Below, piece after piece: positions 1 through 21,075 of a DNA stretch of 23,588 bases (its first letter is position 1; each line of letters starts with the position of its first letter). Made by a program: the position numbers and the translations under genes. The stretch comes from Hymenochaete sp. R1. Its lineage: Eukaryota; Basidiomycota; Agaricomycetes; Hymenochaetales; Hymenochaetaceae. The stretch is from assembly GCA_019400425.1 (NCBI GenBank), contig JAFREE010000252.1:1-23588 (forward strand), written 5' to 3'. Below the pieces are notes generated by a model. That model was not told the origin of the DNA. It did not search any database and saw nothing but the letters and a program-made list of their open reading frames with translations.

Positions 1-2
1 AA

Positions 3-24
3 CGACGCGACTTAAGTTGCGTCG
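3..24. repeat. 22-bp near-perfect palindrome
   Basis: The two 11-base arms (3-13 and 14-24) are reverse complements of each other except for one mismatched pair, centred on CTTAAG. It lies at the window edge, far beyond the 3' end of the septin gene. It could be a dyad binding site, a hairpin at the end of an unseen gene, or chance. No function is assigned. Confidence 0.5.
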
Positions 25-603
25 GCGGCGGTGGTCGCACACACACCCCAACGACATGGTTTTCCGGAAACGCTGTAACGTTGTTCTGTGTCGTACTCAT
101 TTGATTATGTTGCATTTTCTTGTCGTATACATTGTTCGAAACCTACTGCTTTCTGATCCTTGCTCTTTTGCTTATGCTTTCGTTGTTTGCCTCATTAGTG
201 TAACATTATACCTCCAGCTTTTAAATATCCAAGCACAACGAGGCAATGAGACTGAGGTTGGGGAATATAGTGTCTCATAGGGAAGGTTGGTGCCCAAAGA
301 CCTCTTTGAACAGGCTTCAAGCAGTCATCCAAAAAAATGAATTGAGAAAAAGCTGTCGAAGGTGCATATTTGCAACGACAGGCGCTAGCTCACCATGCGT
401 TACATAAAATGACAAGAACGAAGGACTACGAGTAAAAGCTTTTAGAAAGTACTCTGCAAAAAAGCGACAAAAGAGTAAAAAGAAAAGAGGAATGGAGAAC
501 GAGGGTATAACTAAGCACCGAGACGCAGAAAGTCCAACGATCAAAGAAAACACCGTGGAAGAAAGACGTAGGACAGACTTGCGGGAGGATTTTCGGGCGT
601 AAT
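25..603. other. Non-coding stretch downstream of the septin gene
   Basis: I see no supported gene here. The short open frames on either strand have no recognisable domain, no splice context and no coding-like composition. On the minus strand this sequence follows the septin stop codon, so at least its right-hand part is likely the septin 3' untranslated region. The left part is probably intergenic or the edge of another transcript. Confidence 0.5.
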
Positions 604-1929
604 TTATGCAGCGCCCGAGTTCGTCCTTGGCTGCTCCTTCGCATTCTCCTTGAGCGCGAGCAATTGCTTCGAACGGAACGCCTCGTAATGGATCTGCGCG
701 GTTGTCTCGATGAGGTCTTGCAGGTGCGTCCTGGAGCAAAAATAGTTGGGCGTAAATCTCAAGAAGAAAGACAAATGTAGAAAATTATCGAACCTCGTGA
801 GGAAGTTCCTGAGATACACGAACTCGCAGTGCTTCTCGTCCTCGATATTGATGACTCCCCATCTGTTTTTACGGCCGCGCACCTGCCGTCCGTCAATAAG
901 AACGTTGCGCTCAGAACCGACGACCGCGAAGGGGATCATGTTCTAGTTCGGCAGTCAGTTCGGTTGCAATATTGGAGGGTTAGAAATCGTCCATACTCGG
1001 ATTCTTTCGTTGAGGCGCAACTCTTCGTCGTCGTTTTCATCCGTGTCAAAAGGATACAACACGATGTTGTGGTGAACTAGCTCTGCGCGGATCTATCCGA
1101 GCATATTAGTTGCTTTGACCATGTCCTAATAGGTTTTTGTTCACACGAACCCGCTGCTTAAAGATCTCCCTCTCCTCCAATGTTAAGCTGTCTGCTTTCG
1201 CGATGACGGGAACAACATTGACCACTTCGCTGAGCTTCTTCATGACAATGATGTCAATAGGACGAAGAGAGTGGCCGGTTGGGTTGATGAAGAATAGGCA
1301 GCAGTGGATACGCGTGTCCTGAATATAGCGGTCGCGAACAGCGGTCAGCTCCTTTCGGAGGTATGCGCTATGTTGGTCCTTGATGTACTTGACAATAGGA
1401 TCCCAACTAAAATAGCCGTGTGAGCGGTTCCACACTAACTGCGAGTGAAAAAGTAACGTACCAATTTTCGTTGTTGACCATGTCTCCATAACCGGGCGTG
1501 TCGACAATGTTGAGTCTCAGACGAACACCATTTTCGCTAATTACTTTTGAAAATATGATATATTAGTCTGAGGCCGGCCAGAGCAGAGAAGCAGGGGACG
1601 TACCATGGGAAACACCTTGAATTTCGGTTGTCTGCCGAACAGGTTCGTCCGCCTCCAAGCGCCCCTTCGAGTCGATCAAATGCGACGCAAAGATTGTGTT
1701 GATGAGAGTCGACTTTCCCAACCCAGTCTGGCCTACACCAAGAGCGTCCAGATTCAGCACGGCGAAGCCAAAGGACAGAAACGCGTCTCAAGAAAAAAGG
1801 GCACATACCAACGACGATGACATTGAACTGAAATCCACGCTTCAAGAGCTTGTGCTCAATCTGGTTTGTGATAGTGTCGAAACCAACGTAAGCTGTCGCG
1901 CGAACTTCTTCAACCTCTGCTGCGGCCAT
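604..1929 (-). CDS. CDC10: Septin, Cdc10 group (seven exons, 319 aa)
   Basis: Septins are GTP-binding proteins that form hetero-oligomeric rods and filaments at septa, bud necks and hyphal branch points. My exon model on the minus strand is 1929-1809, 1732-1604, 1543-1462, 1406-1151, 1092-997, 942-794 and 730-604. All junctions are GT-AG, and the total of 960 nt encodes 319 residues. Visible motifs are the G1 P-loop GQTGLGKS (residues 41-48, split by intron 1), G3 DTPG (98-101), G4 AKAD (180-183), the septin-specific IPFAVVGSE stretch and the KNRWGVINIED septin unique element. The N-terminus YVGFDTITNQIEHKLLKRGF closely matches the Cdc10 group. The protein ends soon after HYEAFRSKQ and lacks a C-terminal coiled coil, which is typical of Cdc10 and unlike Cdc3, Cdc11 or Cdc12. 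Its length also fits Cdc10 (about 320 aa). The start is the ATG followed by an Ala/Glu-rich leader. The gene looks complete and intact. Confidence 0.95.
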
Positions 1930-2345
1930 GGTGAATGTACAGAGATTGGATTGGGACTAGAAGTGGAGGACGAGGGGCAAGGGACAGCGCGGAAGGAGGC
2001 AGAAGAAACGAGCAGACGCGACGACGACAACGAAAGAGTAAATCGGATTAAGTAAGCGATTGCTCGCTTAGCCCAGAGCACTTCGCACTTCTCCTTTTGG
2101 TACTTTCACCCATCTGTCTTTCTGCTGACCATCATCTTCTCCCAGAACCAACTAACAATGATGTTTGTACATATGTAATGGCCTTTTATATATGGTCAAG
2201 TCTTATAGTCTTGCAATGTTTCAAGCCCAACTTACTTTGCGTTTCCGCCGGATGTGCAAACTTATCATGGTTCTCTTAGCGGAATCGCCTTCCTGCTCAA
2301 CTTGCTTGTTTATTCTCTACCAAGTGCTTCAGGTGGCTCTCGTGG
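1930..2345. promoter_or_regulatory. Divergent promoter region between septin and F-box genes
   Basis: This 416-bp gap separates two genes transcribed away from each other, so it must hold both promoters and both 5' untranslated regions. A TATA-like TTTTATATAT lies at 2184-2193, about 155 bp before the F-box start. The septin side (read on the minus strand) is pyrimidine-rich, as is common near fungal transcription starts. Which signals are used cannot be told from sequence alone. Confidence 0.5.
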
Positions 2346-4107
2346 ATGTCCAACTCATTCCTTCCGCCTCCGAGCGTCCGTTCTTTTCAACAACCCTTAG
2401 GCCATACGAGCCGCTTTCTCTCTTTACCCCATGAACTGATCATCGAGATTCTCAAAGAACTCCCAGTACTTAACATCCTCGAAGTCGAGAGAGTGAGTAC
2501 ATGAACAATATAGTAGCGCGAAGTATACCTAATATTCTCTCTATAGACCTGTAAGCAACTCTATCGTCTTTGCAGGAGCCGGGCTCTATGGCTAGGTCTT
2601 CTCTTCCGTTTCGACATCGAGCACACCCCAAACATCCCTCCATCCATCCCTCTTCACACTTTGTCGGACCAAGATCTTCGTGAAAAGATCGTAGGAGCCA
2701 TTACTACTCACATTGCATGGCAAACACCTGGTCGAATGCATAATCTTCGTGTAGCTGATATTCCCATCACTCAGACACTTGAAGACATAAACGTCTTCGT
2801 GAAACCAAGAATGATACCCGGTCGCTCAGAGATCTTTCTAGTCAGCGAAGGATATCTAATGCTATGGGACTTTAACACTCGCGAATGTATTTGGAAGGTT
2901 GAAGCATTACATGAAGGAACCTGCTGTCTCTCATTTGACTTTGAGCTTCTGTACGAAGGTCAGATACTTATCCTTGCTTGTGTAGACACCGAAAAGTCTA
3001 ATATAAGCGGGCAGATGGGTAGCAGGTGAGTTCGGTATGATTCTATGCGACGCTTAATACATCTCAATATGCATCAGTGACCACTTGCGAGTCTTCTCGT
3101 ATGACTTTAGAGAGAAGAGCTCGGAGCTGTTGTTCGAATGCACCATAGAGAATGTTTACGAGCCTTCCTTGACTCTTCGAGGCGACTATATATGGTTCCC
3201 TGTCGCTTTGGGTGGGGACCACAAAGGCTCGCATTTCCTAGTCATTGATTGGAAAAGGAGAACGTATCTTCAGCTGTCGTACGAGGACGAAAATGTCAGT
3301 GATTTCCTAGCCTCCGAGTCTTGACGTCACTGAGTACTTACCTATATACAGGGGAAAGAAACACGAGCAGTAGCCACGACGATTGCGGGCGATCATCTAA
3401 TTTCGTTCATGAATATAGGGGGCATCGGGTTTTCAGCTGTCAAGGTGCCCTTCTTTTCTTACGAAGATCGTTGGTCCTACGACTTAGAAAAGTTAGGACG
3501 TTGGGATCCAATTCGTTTTTGTCCTACAAAGTCCTTGAGTCGAGGTGTAACCATCTTAGCCCTTCCGGTTCCAGATGAAAAGCACAGTCCGTCTTTTAGG
3601 CTGGGCACCGTCGTCTTCACGCCAACTTGGGCGGCTGGCATGGCCACGAATATCCTGATGGTCTTCATGGATCAGACGCCAGATGATCCCGCTCATCTTA
3701 TTTCATACCATCTGCAACTCTCAAACAAGGATCCCAGTCATCATCTGGCACTGATGCAGTGGAACGACAAGCCGGCGCTTCGGATTCCATGGAACTTCCA
3801 TAGCTTGAGCAACTCGGGCCACATGTTCGAGCTCACCAAATCATTGTGGTGCTTCTCTGCGGTCTCATCATCAACATCGCCACCCTCTTTGACGACATTC
3901 CCGGATGATGCGAAGCCGATCGATTTTTTGAACCCGGACGGGACTCAGCCGATGAATGAGCTTGAGCTGCGTCCGAATATTTTACCAGAATTCGACCCGG
4001 TGGAGATTATGAGGACGTCTGTCGAGCCTTGGAGCGGTTCCATCGTTGCTTTAGCGAACGAGAAACTCTGGGTTATCCATTTCGACCATAAGAGGCTGGT
4101 GGCTTGA
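2346..4107 (+). CDS. F-box domain protein (four exons, 532 aa)
   Basis: F-box proteins usually recruit substrates to SCF ubiquitin ligases through Skp1. The exon model is 2346-2492, 2547-3025, 3078-3294 and 3352-4107. Junctions are GT-AG, phases agree, and the product is 532 aa. An F-box lies near residues 26-65, reading SLPHELIIEILKELPV and continuing after intron 1 as TCKQLYRLCRSRALW. The intron therefore interrupts the F-box. This LPxELxxxIL ... C+xLYxL pattern is typical of Agaricomycete F-box proteins. The remaining 460 or so residues are rich in aromatic and beta-prone segments (for example YIWFPVALGG and KLWVIHFDHKR). They could form a propeller-like substrate domain, but I see no clear WD, kelch or leucine-rich repeats. 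The ATG at 2346 is the first in-frame start before the F-box. The substrate is unknown. The family is expanded in mushrooms, so no one-to-one orthologue is claimed. Confidence 0.85.
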
Positions 4108-4946
4108 GGTGTTCGTGCAGCTACAGCTACAGTAAATCATCTCTGGTCTGTTATCTTATCTGACCTTGTAGATTGGCTATTTCGTCGGATATCAAGTGTA
4201 AGTACTCACAGATCTTACATTCAGCCTTCCGTCCTGCCCGCTTTTGAGCCTGAATTAACATTGATGTAACATCCGCTCGGATTATGAACTCACCTTCGAT
4301 GGACGCCTCGGCTTGAGCCCAAATTGCTTGCATAACTACGTTAGTTATCGAAATACAACTGCTGTGACGGAAGGTTAATAAGGCTGTTGATAGAAATGCG
4401 CTCAGCGCTTTGATTCTTGAGAACCTTCCACTTTAACCCGAGATCACTATATGAAACAACGGCAAAGATAGCGAGATGATTCGCCCGGAGTGTTTGTAGT
4501 GGGCCACAAGGAATTACCGGGTGGCTGAGAATACTAGTACCGCTAGGCAAAAGATGATGTCTGCCCAACGCGTCTCCTTATGTTAGTTTCCAAGACATAA
4601 CTAGCAGACGGATTTTGTAAATATTTCATAATTGATCTTACGCATTCTAATCCCGCGACTGAAGGACGCTCCTTGATTGGCTAGCCAAACGAGTCGCAAG
4701 CTGGTCCGTGGCTTATGTAAGAGGGATCGACGGCGTTGGATGCCCGGAGTTGCGGGAGTGCTTGGCAGCTCGGTGTTCTTTAATTAGTGTGTGTGAGCAT
4801 CCGGTTCCGAATCCAAGTCACCGTAGTACGGGTGCAAGTCATGACATGCGAATTGCAATTTCGATGGCCAACTCGATATTAGAACTTCTGCTTCAATGGA
4901 TGATTGACTTACAACTAGCATTGGGGCTCGAGTCCAAGTTGGCATC
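4108..4946. other. Intergenic region and promoter of ABCC copy 1
   Basis: This region has no gene I can support. Two short minus-strand frames (4151-4333 and 4341-4568) have splice-like sites but do not join into a convincing product. The right half, from about 4634, is the copy 1 promoter. It shares spaced blocks with the copy 2 promoter, including an ATTGG (reverse CCAAT box) at 4676-4680. The proximal 200 bp before the start at 4947 have no obvious TATA box. Confidence 0.5.
4634..4760 (+). repeat. Promoter block duplicated upstream of both ABCC copies (copy 1 side)
   Basis: Short identical words recur in the same order and almost the same spacing upstream of each transporter. GATCTTACGCA starts at 4634 here and at 11382 in copy 2. 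GATCGACGG starts at 4725 and 11475. CGGAGTTG starts at 4745 and 11495. The spacings are 91 and 20 bp here, and 93 and 20 bp in copy 2. ATTGG lies between the first two words in both. This shows that the tandem duplication included upstream DNA. The words may also be conserved regulatory sites, since the sequence around them has drifted. Confidence 0.7.
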
Positions 4947-10848
<5,902 letters not shown>

Positions 10849-11782
10849 TACCCCAATACTCTATTTCCCCGCATCTGCAAGGAGCGGTAATTGCTTTGCA
10901 CGTTCACGATATTGACTCCCCAACTCACAAAAGACCCGTCGAGAGCGGACCTCACGCGTTAGATATATAATGTGATATTGAGATGCTAAATTGGAGTGTT
11001 TCGCGTACTTAACGGGTCACTTTTCATACATGTTTTCATAAGTATGACTTTTAAAACCTATGCTCGGAAAAGTGAGTGAAATGATGAATAGTTCGTCGAT
11101 ATTACTATGTCTTCGAACCCCACTGTGTTCGATGAGACAAGTCCGTGTTGCCGGTATTGAAGCATAATTTTGCAGATGATGCTACAGTGCACTGTGCCTT
11201 CAAAGTCACCTGAGAAAGCGCTTTACGAGTTCTATTTAGATTTCAATTTCTTCGATTCTGAAGGAGGCTCCCAGATCCCGGGTCCGTTTGCCGCTGGTTA
11301 ACGCTTTGGCCGCGCGTCAAGTCGGCGCTCGAGTTTGAGCTGAGCTATATTTAGCTATGAAATGACAAATAGTTTATTAGTGATCTTACGCAACCCTTGA
11401 TGTGAGATAGGCGACCTGTGATTGGATAGATGAGATGTGCGCAGGTTGATCCGAAGGGAAGTACCAAGGTAAGTGATCGACGGTGTTGAGCGCTCGGAGT
11501 TGTTCGTGGAAATGTGCGAACATCCGAGACGAGTCAGAGTCATGACGCTCAGGGCGGCGGATTACAGAACCAAGACCACCTGCTTCTACTCACTGCGCTT
11601 GCTGCGCCGTTGCTGTGAACCCCACGCAATGGTCAAATCGATATAAGTAGACATTCTATCCGTGACCGTGTGCCGGCCGAGAAAGACACGTACGACTACG
11701 CCCGTCCACGAGGCAAGTTCGTATAAGAACATCCGTTTCAAGGGAAGATCTTCTTCCATCCAACCTCGGAGCTCGAGTTGGC
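10849..11782. other. Spacer between the two ABCC copies, with copy 2 promoter
   Basis: This is the roughly 930-bp gap between the stop of copy 1 and the start of copy 2. It contains no gene I can support. The left part holds the copy 1 terminator region. From about 11382 it carries the duplicated promoter words found upstream of copy 1, with ATTGG at 11421-11425. A CGATATAAG TATA-like element lies near 11640, about 140 bp before the copy 2 start. The stretch from roughly 11540 to 11700 has no counterpart in copy 1, which suggests an insertion here or a deletion there. Confidence 0.5.
11382..11502 (+). repeat. Promoter block duplicated upstream of both ABCC copies (copy 2 side)
   Basis: This is the partner of 4634-4760. 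GATCTTACGCA (11382), ATTGG (11421), GATCGACGG (11475) and CGGAGTTG (11495) keep the order seen in copy 1. The spacing is also nearly the same, although the intervening bases have changed. It marks the left part of the duplication unit and is a reasonable place to look for shared regulation. Confidence 0.7.
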
Positions 11783-17760
<5,978 letters not shown>

Positions 17761-18416
17761 TTTTTCTCCTCCAAGAGACGGTTTACTTGACTTTACGCAC
17801 GCGCAGTACGGGGCCTTTCTTAGCATTGTACAGCCTACAGTTCCCGGGCTGGTCTTGCGCGATAAAATTAGATGCGATGGTGAAATGCTCGCTTTGCGTG
17901 GTTCGCATTTTCCGCATTTTCCGCGTTTATCCCAACCACGCTGGATGCATACACCTTTATGAGTATAATCAACGAAATTCATGAACCTAGACAATACGTT
18001 AAAGCGCGTGGGATTGTGTATGCTATAATTAATGATGGGCAATATTATAATGGCTCCAGACCGCAGTGTAATTCATGCTTTTACTAAGCAGCATGTTTTT
18101 AAGTCACTGGCAAGCACCTTATTTTGCATGCTTTTTATGCGTTCGTCATCTTGACGTCAAGCCTCCTTCCTTTGCTATCGCATTCGCCTCGTTAGCAGAT
18201 TGTTTGATGGAACTTTTTCAGTAAAGACAGTCGACTTTGTCAGACTCTTTCTGAAGTACTGGAGCAGCCTTTTCTTTGCGGCACAAAATCCAGGTTGAGA
18301 GGTTCGACTTTCCTCTGCTCCTTCTTCCGCCTCCGCTTCCTTCATCCGCAGACTTTCTTCCTCTACAATTGAGAAACTGTGATTCGTAAGGTTTCTCGCT
18401 AACCCACATCATCCAC
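17761..18416. other. Intergenic region between ABCC copy 2 and the 267-aa gene
   Basis: This stretch of about 650 bp holds no gene I can support. Short open frames here are continuations or shadows of exon 30. The left part should contain the copy 2 3' untranslated region, and the right part the promoter of the following gene. A pyrimidine-rich stretch at about 18295-18365 precedes the start. No tRNA-like fold was found. Confidence 0.5.
18152..18159 (+). promoter_or_regulatory. CRE-type palindrome TGACGTCA
   Basis: This is a perfect 8-bp TGACGTCA, extended to the 10-bp palindrome TTGACGTCAA at 18151-18160. It lies about 260 bp upstream of the 267-aa gene. The sequence is the classical target of ATF/CREB-type bZIP factors, which in fungi act in stress responses. 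Position and symmetry favour a real site, but an 8-mer can also occur by chance. Confidence 0.45.
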
Positions 18417-19220
18417 ATGTCACGCCTCTTGCGCAGGTCTTCCGAGCTGGCTTTCCACGCCGAAATCCATAAGCTAATTGAAGCGGAAAAGGGATATTTA
18501 GACATTGCTAAAGCTCAAAGAGACGGCAACTTCTCATTCAGCGAGCCGCGCATTACACCTTCAGTCTACCTGGCAAAAGATGAAGCTACGAATCGTAGGC
18601 TGCAGGCGGGCGACCTTTATGAAGAGGAGGCAGTCACCGAGCTTCTCTTCTTGAAGCAGTTTGTAGAACTATATCCGAGAGTACTGCCAGACTCGACCAA
18701 GAAAGCGCCCAACGAAAAGACCATGCAGGAAATCTCTTCACACCCGAATGCGGGAATATTGCGTCTTCTCGAGGCTGTAGAAGAGATGTGGACTGTCGCC
18801 TGTACCGGTGTCAAGCAAAAAGAAACCTGGCTTTTGGACGAGACTAAGGCCGGCTCGGAGCGAAAGACGGCTTTTGTCAAGTCGCTTGTCAAAGCAAAAC
18901 ATTATCTATTGAGCTACCGGATCTTCGGTGTCCTCGAACGGGCATCACTCGATGCAAGAAATCGACCTTACGACGGCCAGAGACGCGAGTTATCGGCCCT
19001 CCTTGATGATATCTCTTACACCGAAATCCAAGAACTACAGAGACAGCGCGAACCGTTCGAAGACGCACTGAAACAACTTTTGAAGAAGGACGGACCAAAG
19101 CGCGTGGAGAGAGCCAAGGCTTGGGAGGAAGCTTTTATGAATCACTACCTTGAGAAGCTCTATAAAACAATCAGGTCCAGTTCACCCGAACTTCCCGCAA
19201 CCCTACCCGCTTTCTCCTAA
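18417..19220 (+). CDS. Unrecognised intronless protein, 267 aa
   Basis: This single open frame begins MSRLLRRSSELAFHAEIHKL and ends ELPATLPAFS. I do not recognise the family. The sequence is rich in Glu, Lys, Arg and Leu with few Gly or Pro outside the ends, and it suggests an almost entirely helical soluble protein. There is no signal peptide, membrane segment or catalytic motif that I can see. The segment around residues 57-80 (DEATNRRLQAGDLYEEEAV) and a tail with alternating charged and hydrophobic residues (EALKQLLKKDGPKRVERAKA-like) could form coiled-coil or bundle helices. It is unusual here because its neighbours all have introns. The ATG at 18417 is the first in frame after a pyrimidine-rich leader. 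It is probably a fungus-specific hypothetical protein, and an older retrocopy cannot be excluded. Confidence 0.75.
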   Translation: MSRLLRRSSELAFHAEIHKLIEAEKGYLDIAKAQRDGNFSFSEPRITPSVYLAKDEATNRRLQAGDLYEEEAVTELLFLKQFVELYPRVLPDSTKKAPNEKTMQEISSHPNAGILRLLEAVEEMWTVACTGVKQKETWLLDETKAGSERKTAFVKSLVKAKHYLLSYRIFGVLERASLDARNRPYDGQRRELSALLDDISYTEIQELQRQREPFEDALKQLLKKDGPKRVERAKAWEEAFMNHYLEKLYKTIRSSSPELPATLPAFS

Positions 19221-19427
19221 TGGTAATCATACGATGTTGCACTCGAGAATGCATCTCCCGTGGTCGCTTTTTGCATTATGAACAAAAGAAATCTTGTGAA
19301 TTAGAGAGTTAAAGTCAAGAATACAGTGTAGAGTTAATAACGCGATAAATCGTTTGAATTTCAGACACACAATAGATCTTAGAATCCTTCAGAAGTCAAA
19401 AAAACCCAGAGGCCAACGGCATGTTGA
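19221..19427. terminator. Convergent 3' region
   Basis: This 207-bp gap separates two genes that run towards each other, the 267-aa gene and hsp20. Both transcripts must end within or across it. It is AT-rich and contains no conserved element that I can name. Confidence 0.4.
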
Positions 19428-19962
19428 TTATGCAATGGTAATTTTTTGAGGAGTTTGCTCGGGCGAATTCTTCGGGAACGTGACCGTCAGAATACCGTTC
19501 TCCATCGCTGCTTTGATTTCAGATGCCTAGAGAGAAATGTCAGTAATCAGAGCTTTTACTACAGTTCAGTGTTAAATGTCCTACCTTTGTGTCTCTCGGC
19601 AAGGGTAAAGCACGATGGAACCGTCCAGAGCGTCGCTCACGTAAGACGTATCCCTTCTCGTTCACCTCGTTCGATTCTTTGTGTTCACCAGAGATGACTA
19701 GTCGGCCACCCTGTATATCAATCGAAACATCCTCTTTCTTCAAACCGGGAAGCTCGATAGTAGCAGTGACGAGGTTCGATTCAGGTGACTCGTGTATGTC
19801 CATGCGAGGTTGGAATCCACGAGATAGTGAACGTTCTTGAGTGTCGGTACCATTACGGCGAGTGACTTGGTTGGATGAGCGAGGAGAATCGGAGAGGGCG
19901 TCATCGAAGAGGCGATGGACATCATTGAAAGAGAAGAATGGTTCGAAGGAGTAGACAGACAT
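19428..19962 (-). CDS. Small heat shock protein, Hsp20/alpha-crystallin family (two exons, 158 aa)
   Basis: This is an ATP-independent holdase that binds unfolding proteins and forms oligomers in the cytosol. The exons on the minus strand are 19962-19585 and 19526-19428, with a 58-nt GT-AG intron, giving 158 aa. The N-terminal arm starts MSVYSFEPFFSFNDVHRLFD. It is followed by a Ser/Arg/Asn-rich stretch and then the alpha-crystallin domain from about residue 53. Motifs seen are ATIELPGLKKEDVSI (the conserved ELPG), RSGRFHRALPLP and the hallmark AAMENGILTVTFPK. The C-terminus ends KITIA and carries the IxI motif that docks on neighbouring subunits. Length and architecture fit fungal sHSPs. The upstream DNA has a TATA box and heat shock elements, so heat induction is likely. 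The gene appears intact. Confidence 0.95.
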
Positions 19963-20045
19963 CGTTGTTGGTTTGTGAGTGTTGTTGGTTTGAGATCGTC
20001 TATGAAAGGCTTGATTTATTGAAGATGAAAGCCATACTCTGCTTG

Positions 20046-20053
20046 TATTTATA
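20046..20053 (-). promoter_or_regulatory. TATA box of the hsp20 gene
   Basis: Read on the minus strand this is TATAAATA, about 85-90 bp upstream of the hsp20 start. It has a good consensus and suitable distance, and lies downstream of the heat shock elements at 20132-20160. A strong TATA box is typical of inducible stress genes. Confidence 0.8.
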
Positions 20054-20131
20054 CCCAATTCATCGAAGGGCCCAGAAAGTCTGCGCTCGGGTCGTTCGCC
20101 AGAGCTACGAAGAAAGCGCCAGAGAGCAAAG

Positions 20132-20160
20132 GAAGGTTCCGGAAAACTCGGGAAACGTTC
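20132..20160 (-). promoter_or_regulatory. Heat shock elements upstream of hsp20
   Basis: The sequence contains GAA-nn-TTC-nn-GAA at 20132-20144, a perfect three-unit heat shock element. A further GAA lies in phase at 20152-20154 after one skipped 5-bp unit, and a TTC follows at 20158. HSF trimers bind inverted nGAAn repeats with this spacing. The element lies about 170-200 bp upstream of the hsp20 start and about 80 bp above its TATA box. Confidence 0.85.
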
Positions 20161-20428
20161 CTTATATGGAAGGTCTGGATGACGCCTCAAAGTAAAAGTC
20201 CAGGACCAGGTCGCGCACTTTCCATGCCACATCGCATACACAAAAAAGTGAAATAGATGTGTATGTTCCTAACCCATCATCAGATGGCGTTGACCTACTT
20301 GTTGCCATGTTGCTGTTGAGGTGCACTGGACGTCATCAAAAACATACCAATATGAATGTTACCGACAGGAAAAGACTGTGATATATCTGTAAAAGAGAGA
20401 TATGGCGGGATATTGATCTTGGGCTGTG

Positions 20429-20890
20429 CTAAGATTCTTCAAGAAATGGCGATGGATTCAATTCTGTCTGGATCAGTAACGTTGACGTAGTCAGATTTTG
20501 TTCTTCAAAACCTCCGTAAACCGTGAACCAGCAAACCCATTCACTCGAACCGTCGTCTTCACCAGCCTAAAATGTCTCGACTGAAATCGACTGAAAACTA
20601 ATCTGAGTCGAAGGAGAGAAGGCGGGAGGGAGGCCAAGAATACGTATAAACAAAACTGACGCCCTACCAGAGTGAGTCAGTCCTATCAAGCCCCGCAAAG
20701 TCGTTAATGTACCGAACGAGGGCGGTGCTGGAAAACCCCTGTCGTACGGATGACCAACATTTAGTACAGTCTCTCTATATACATACTCAAAAACCTCACC
20801 TGAAGCATTTCCTTCAAACGCGAGCGTCCGTGTTCTCAGCAGATCCTTCAACCCAACCAACAGCATCGCTACAGTTTTCATCTTTCCCAT
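20429..20890 (-). CDS. Weak candidate: small spliced gene (about 84 aa)
   Basis: This candidate has no homology support. One possible model on the minus strand is 20890-20800, 20738-20713 and 20566-20429, giving 84 aa that start MGKMKTVAML and end NPSPFLEES. In favour, the first intron has a strong CAG|GTGAGG donor, a TACTAAA branch-like site and a GACAG acceptor, and the last exon is open for 45 codons. Against it, the second intron is long for this window (146 nt), other splice combinations are possible, and no domain is visible. The region may instead be non-coding RNA or a decayed gene. Confidence 0.22.
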
Positions 20891-21042
20891 CGTCGTTACC
20901 GAAAACGTCACTCGCGGACATTCGCCAGCTTTCCCCGCATATGAAATGGAAAATAGGTGAGTCCATCCTTAGAAGATGCTGCAAGAGCGAGGGAGAACCA
21001 GCAGGGAAGGACAGGAAAAAGATGGGGCACCGGGGACAGAAG

Positions 21043-21075
21043 TAAAACCCAACCACGACGTTGTGCCGGGTTTTA
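21043..21075. repeat. Imperfect palindrome / hairpin
   Basis: TAAAACCC at 21043-21050 is mirrored by GGGTTTTA at 21068-21075. The inner bases (CCACGAC and GTTGTG) also pair with few mismatches, giving a long stem with almost no loop. It lies in a region without supported genes. It might be a transcript-end hairpin, a dyad protein-binding site or a remnant of an inverted-repeat element. Confidence 0.5.

Noticed and set aside
17..280. 87-aa plus-strand open frame with hydrophobic stretches
   Set aside because: It has no recognisable domain, no promoter or splice context and irregular composition. It is more likely chance or 3' flank.
1605..2055. Plus-strand frames across the septin gene
   Set aside because: They are antisense shadows of septin exons with verified splice junctions on the minus strand.
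4151..4568. Two minus-strand frames with splice-like sites between the F-box gene and ABCC copy 1
   Set aside because: Joining them at the visible sites leads to early stops, and no family resemblance was found. Too weak to list as a gene.
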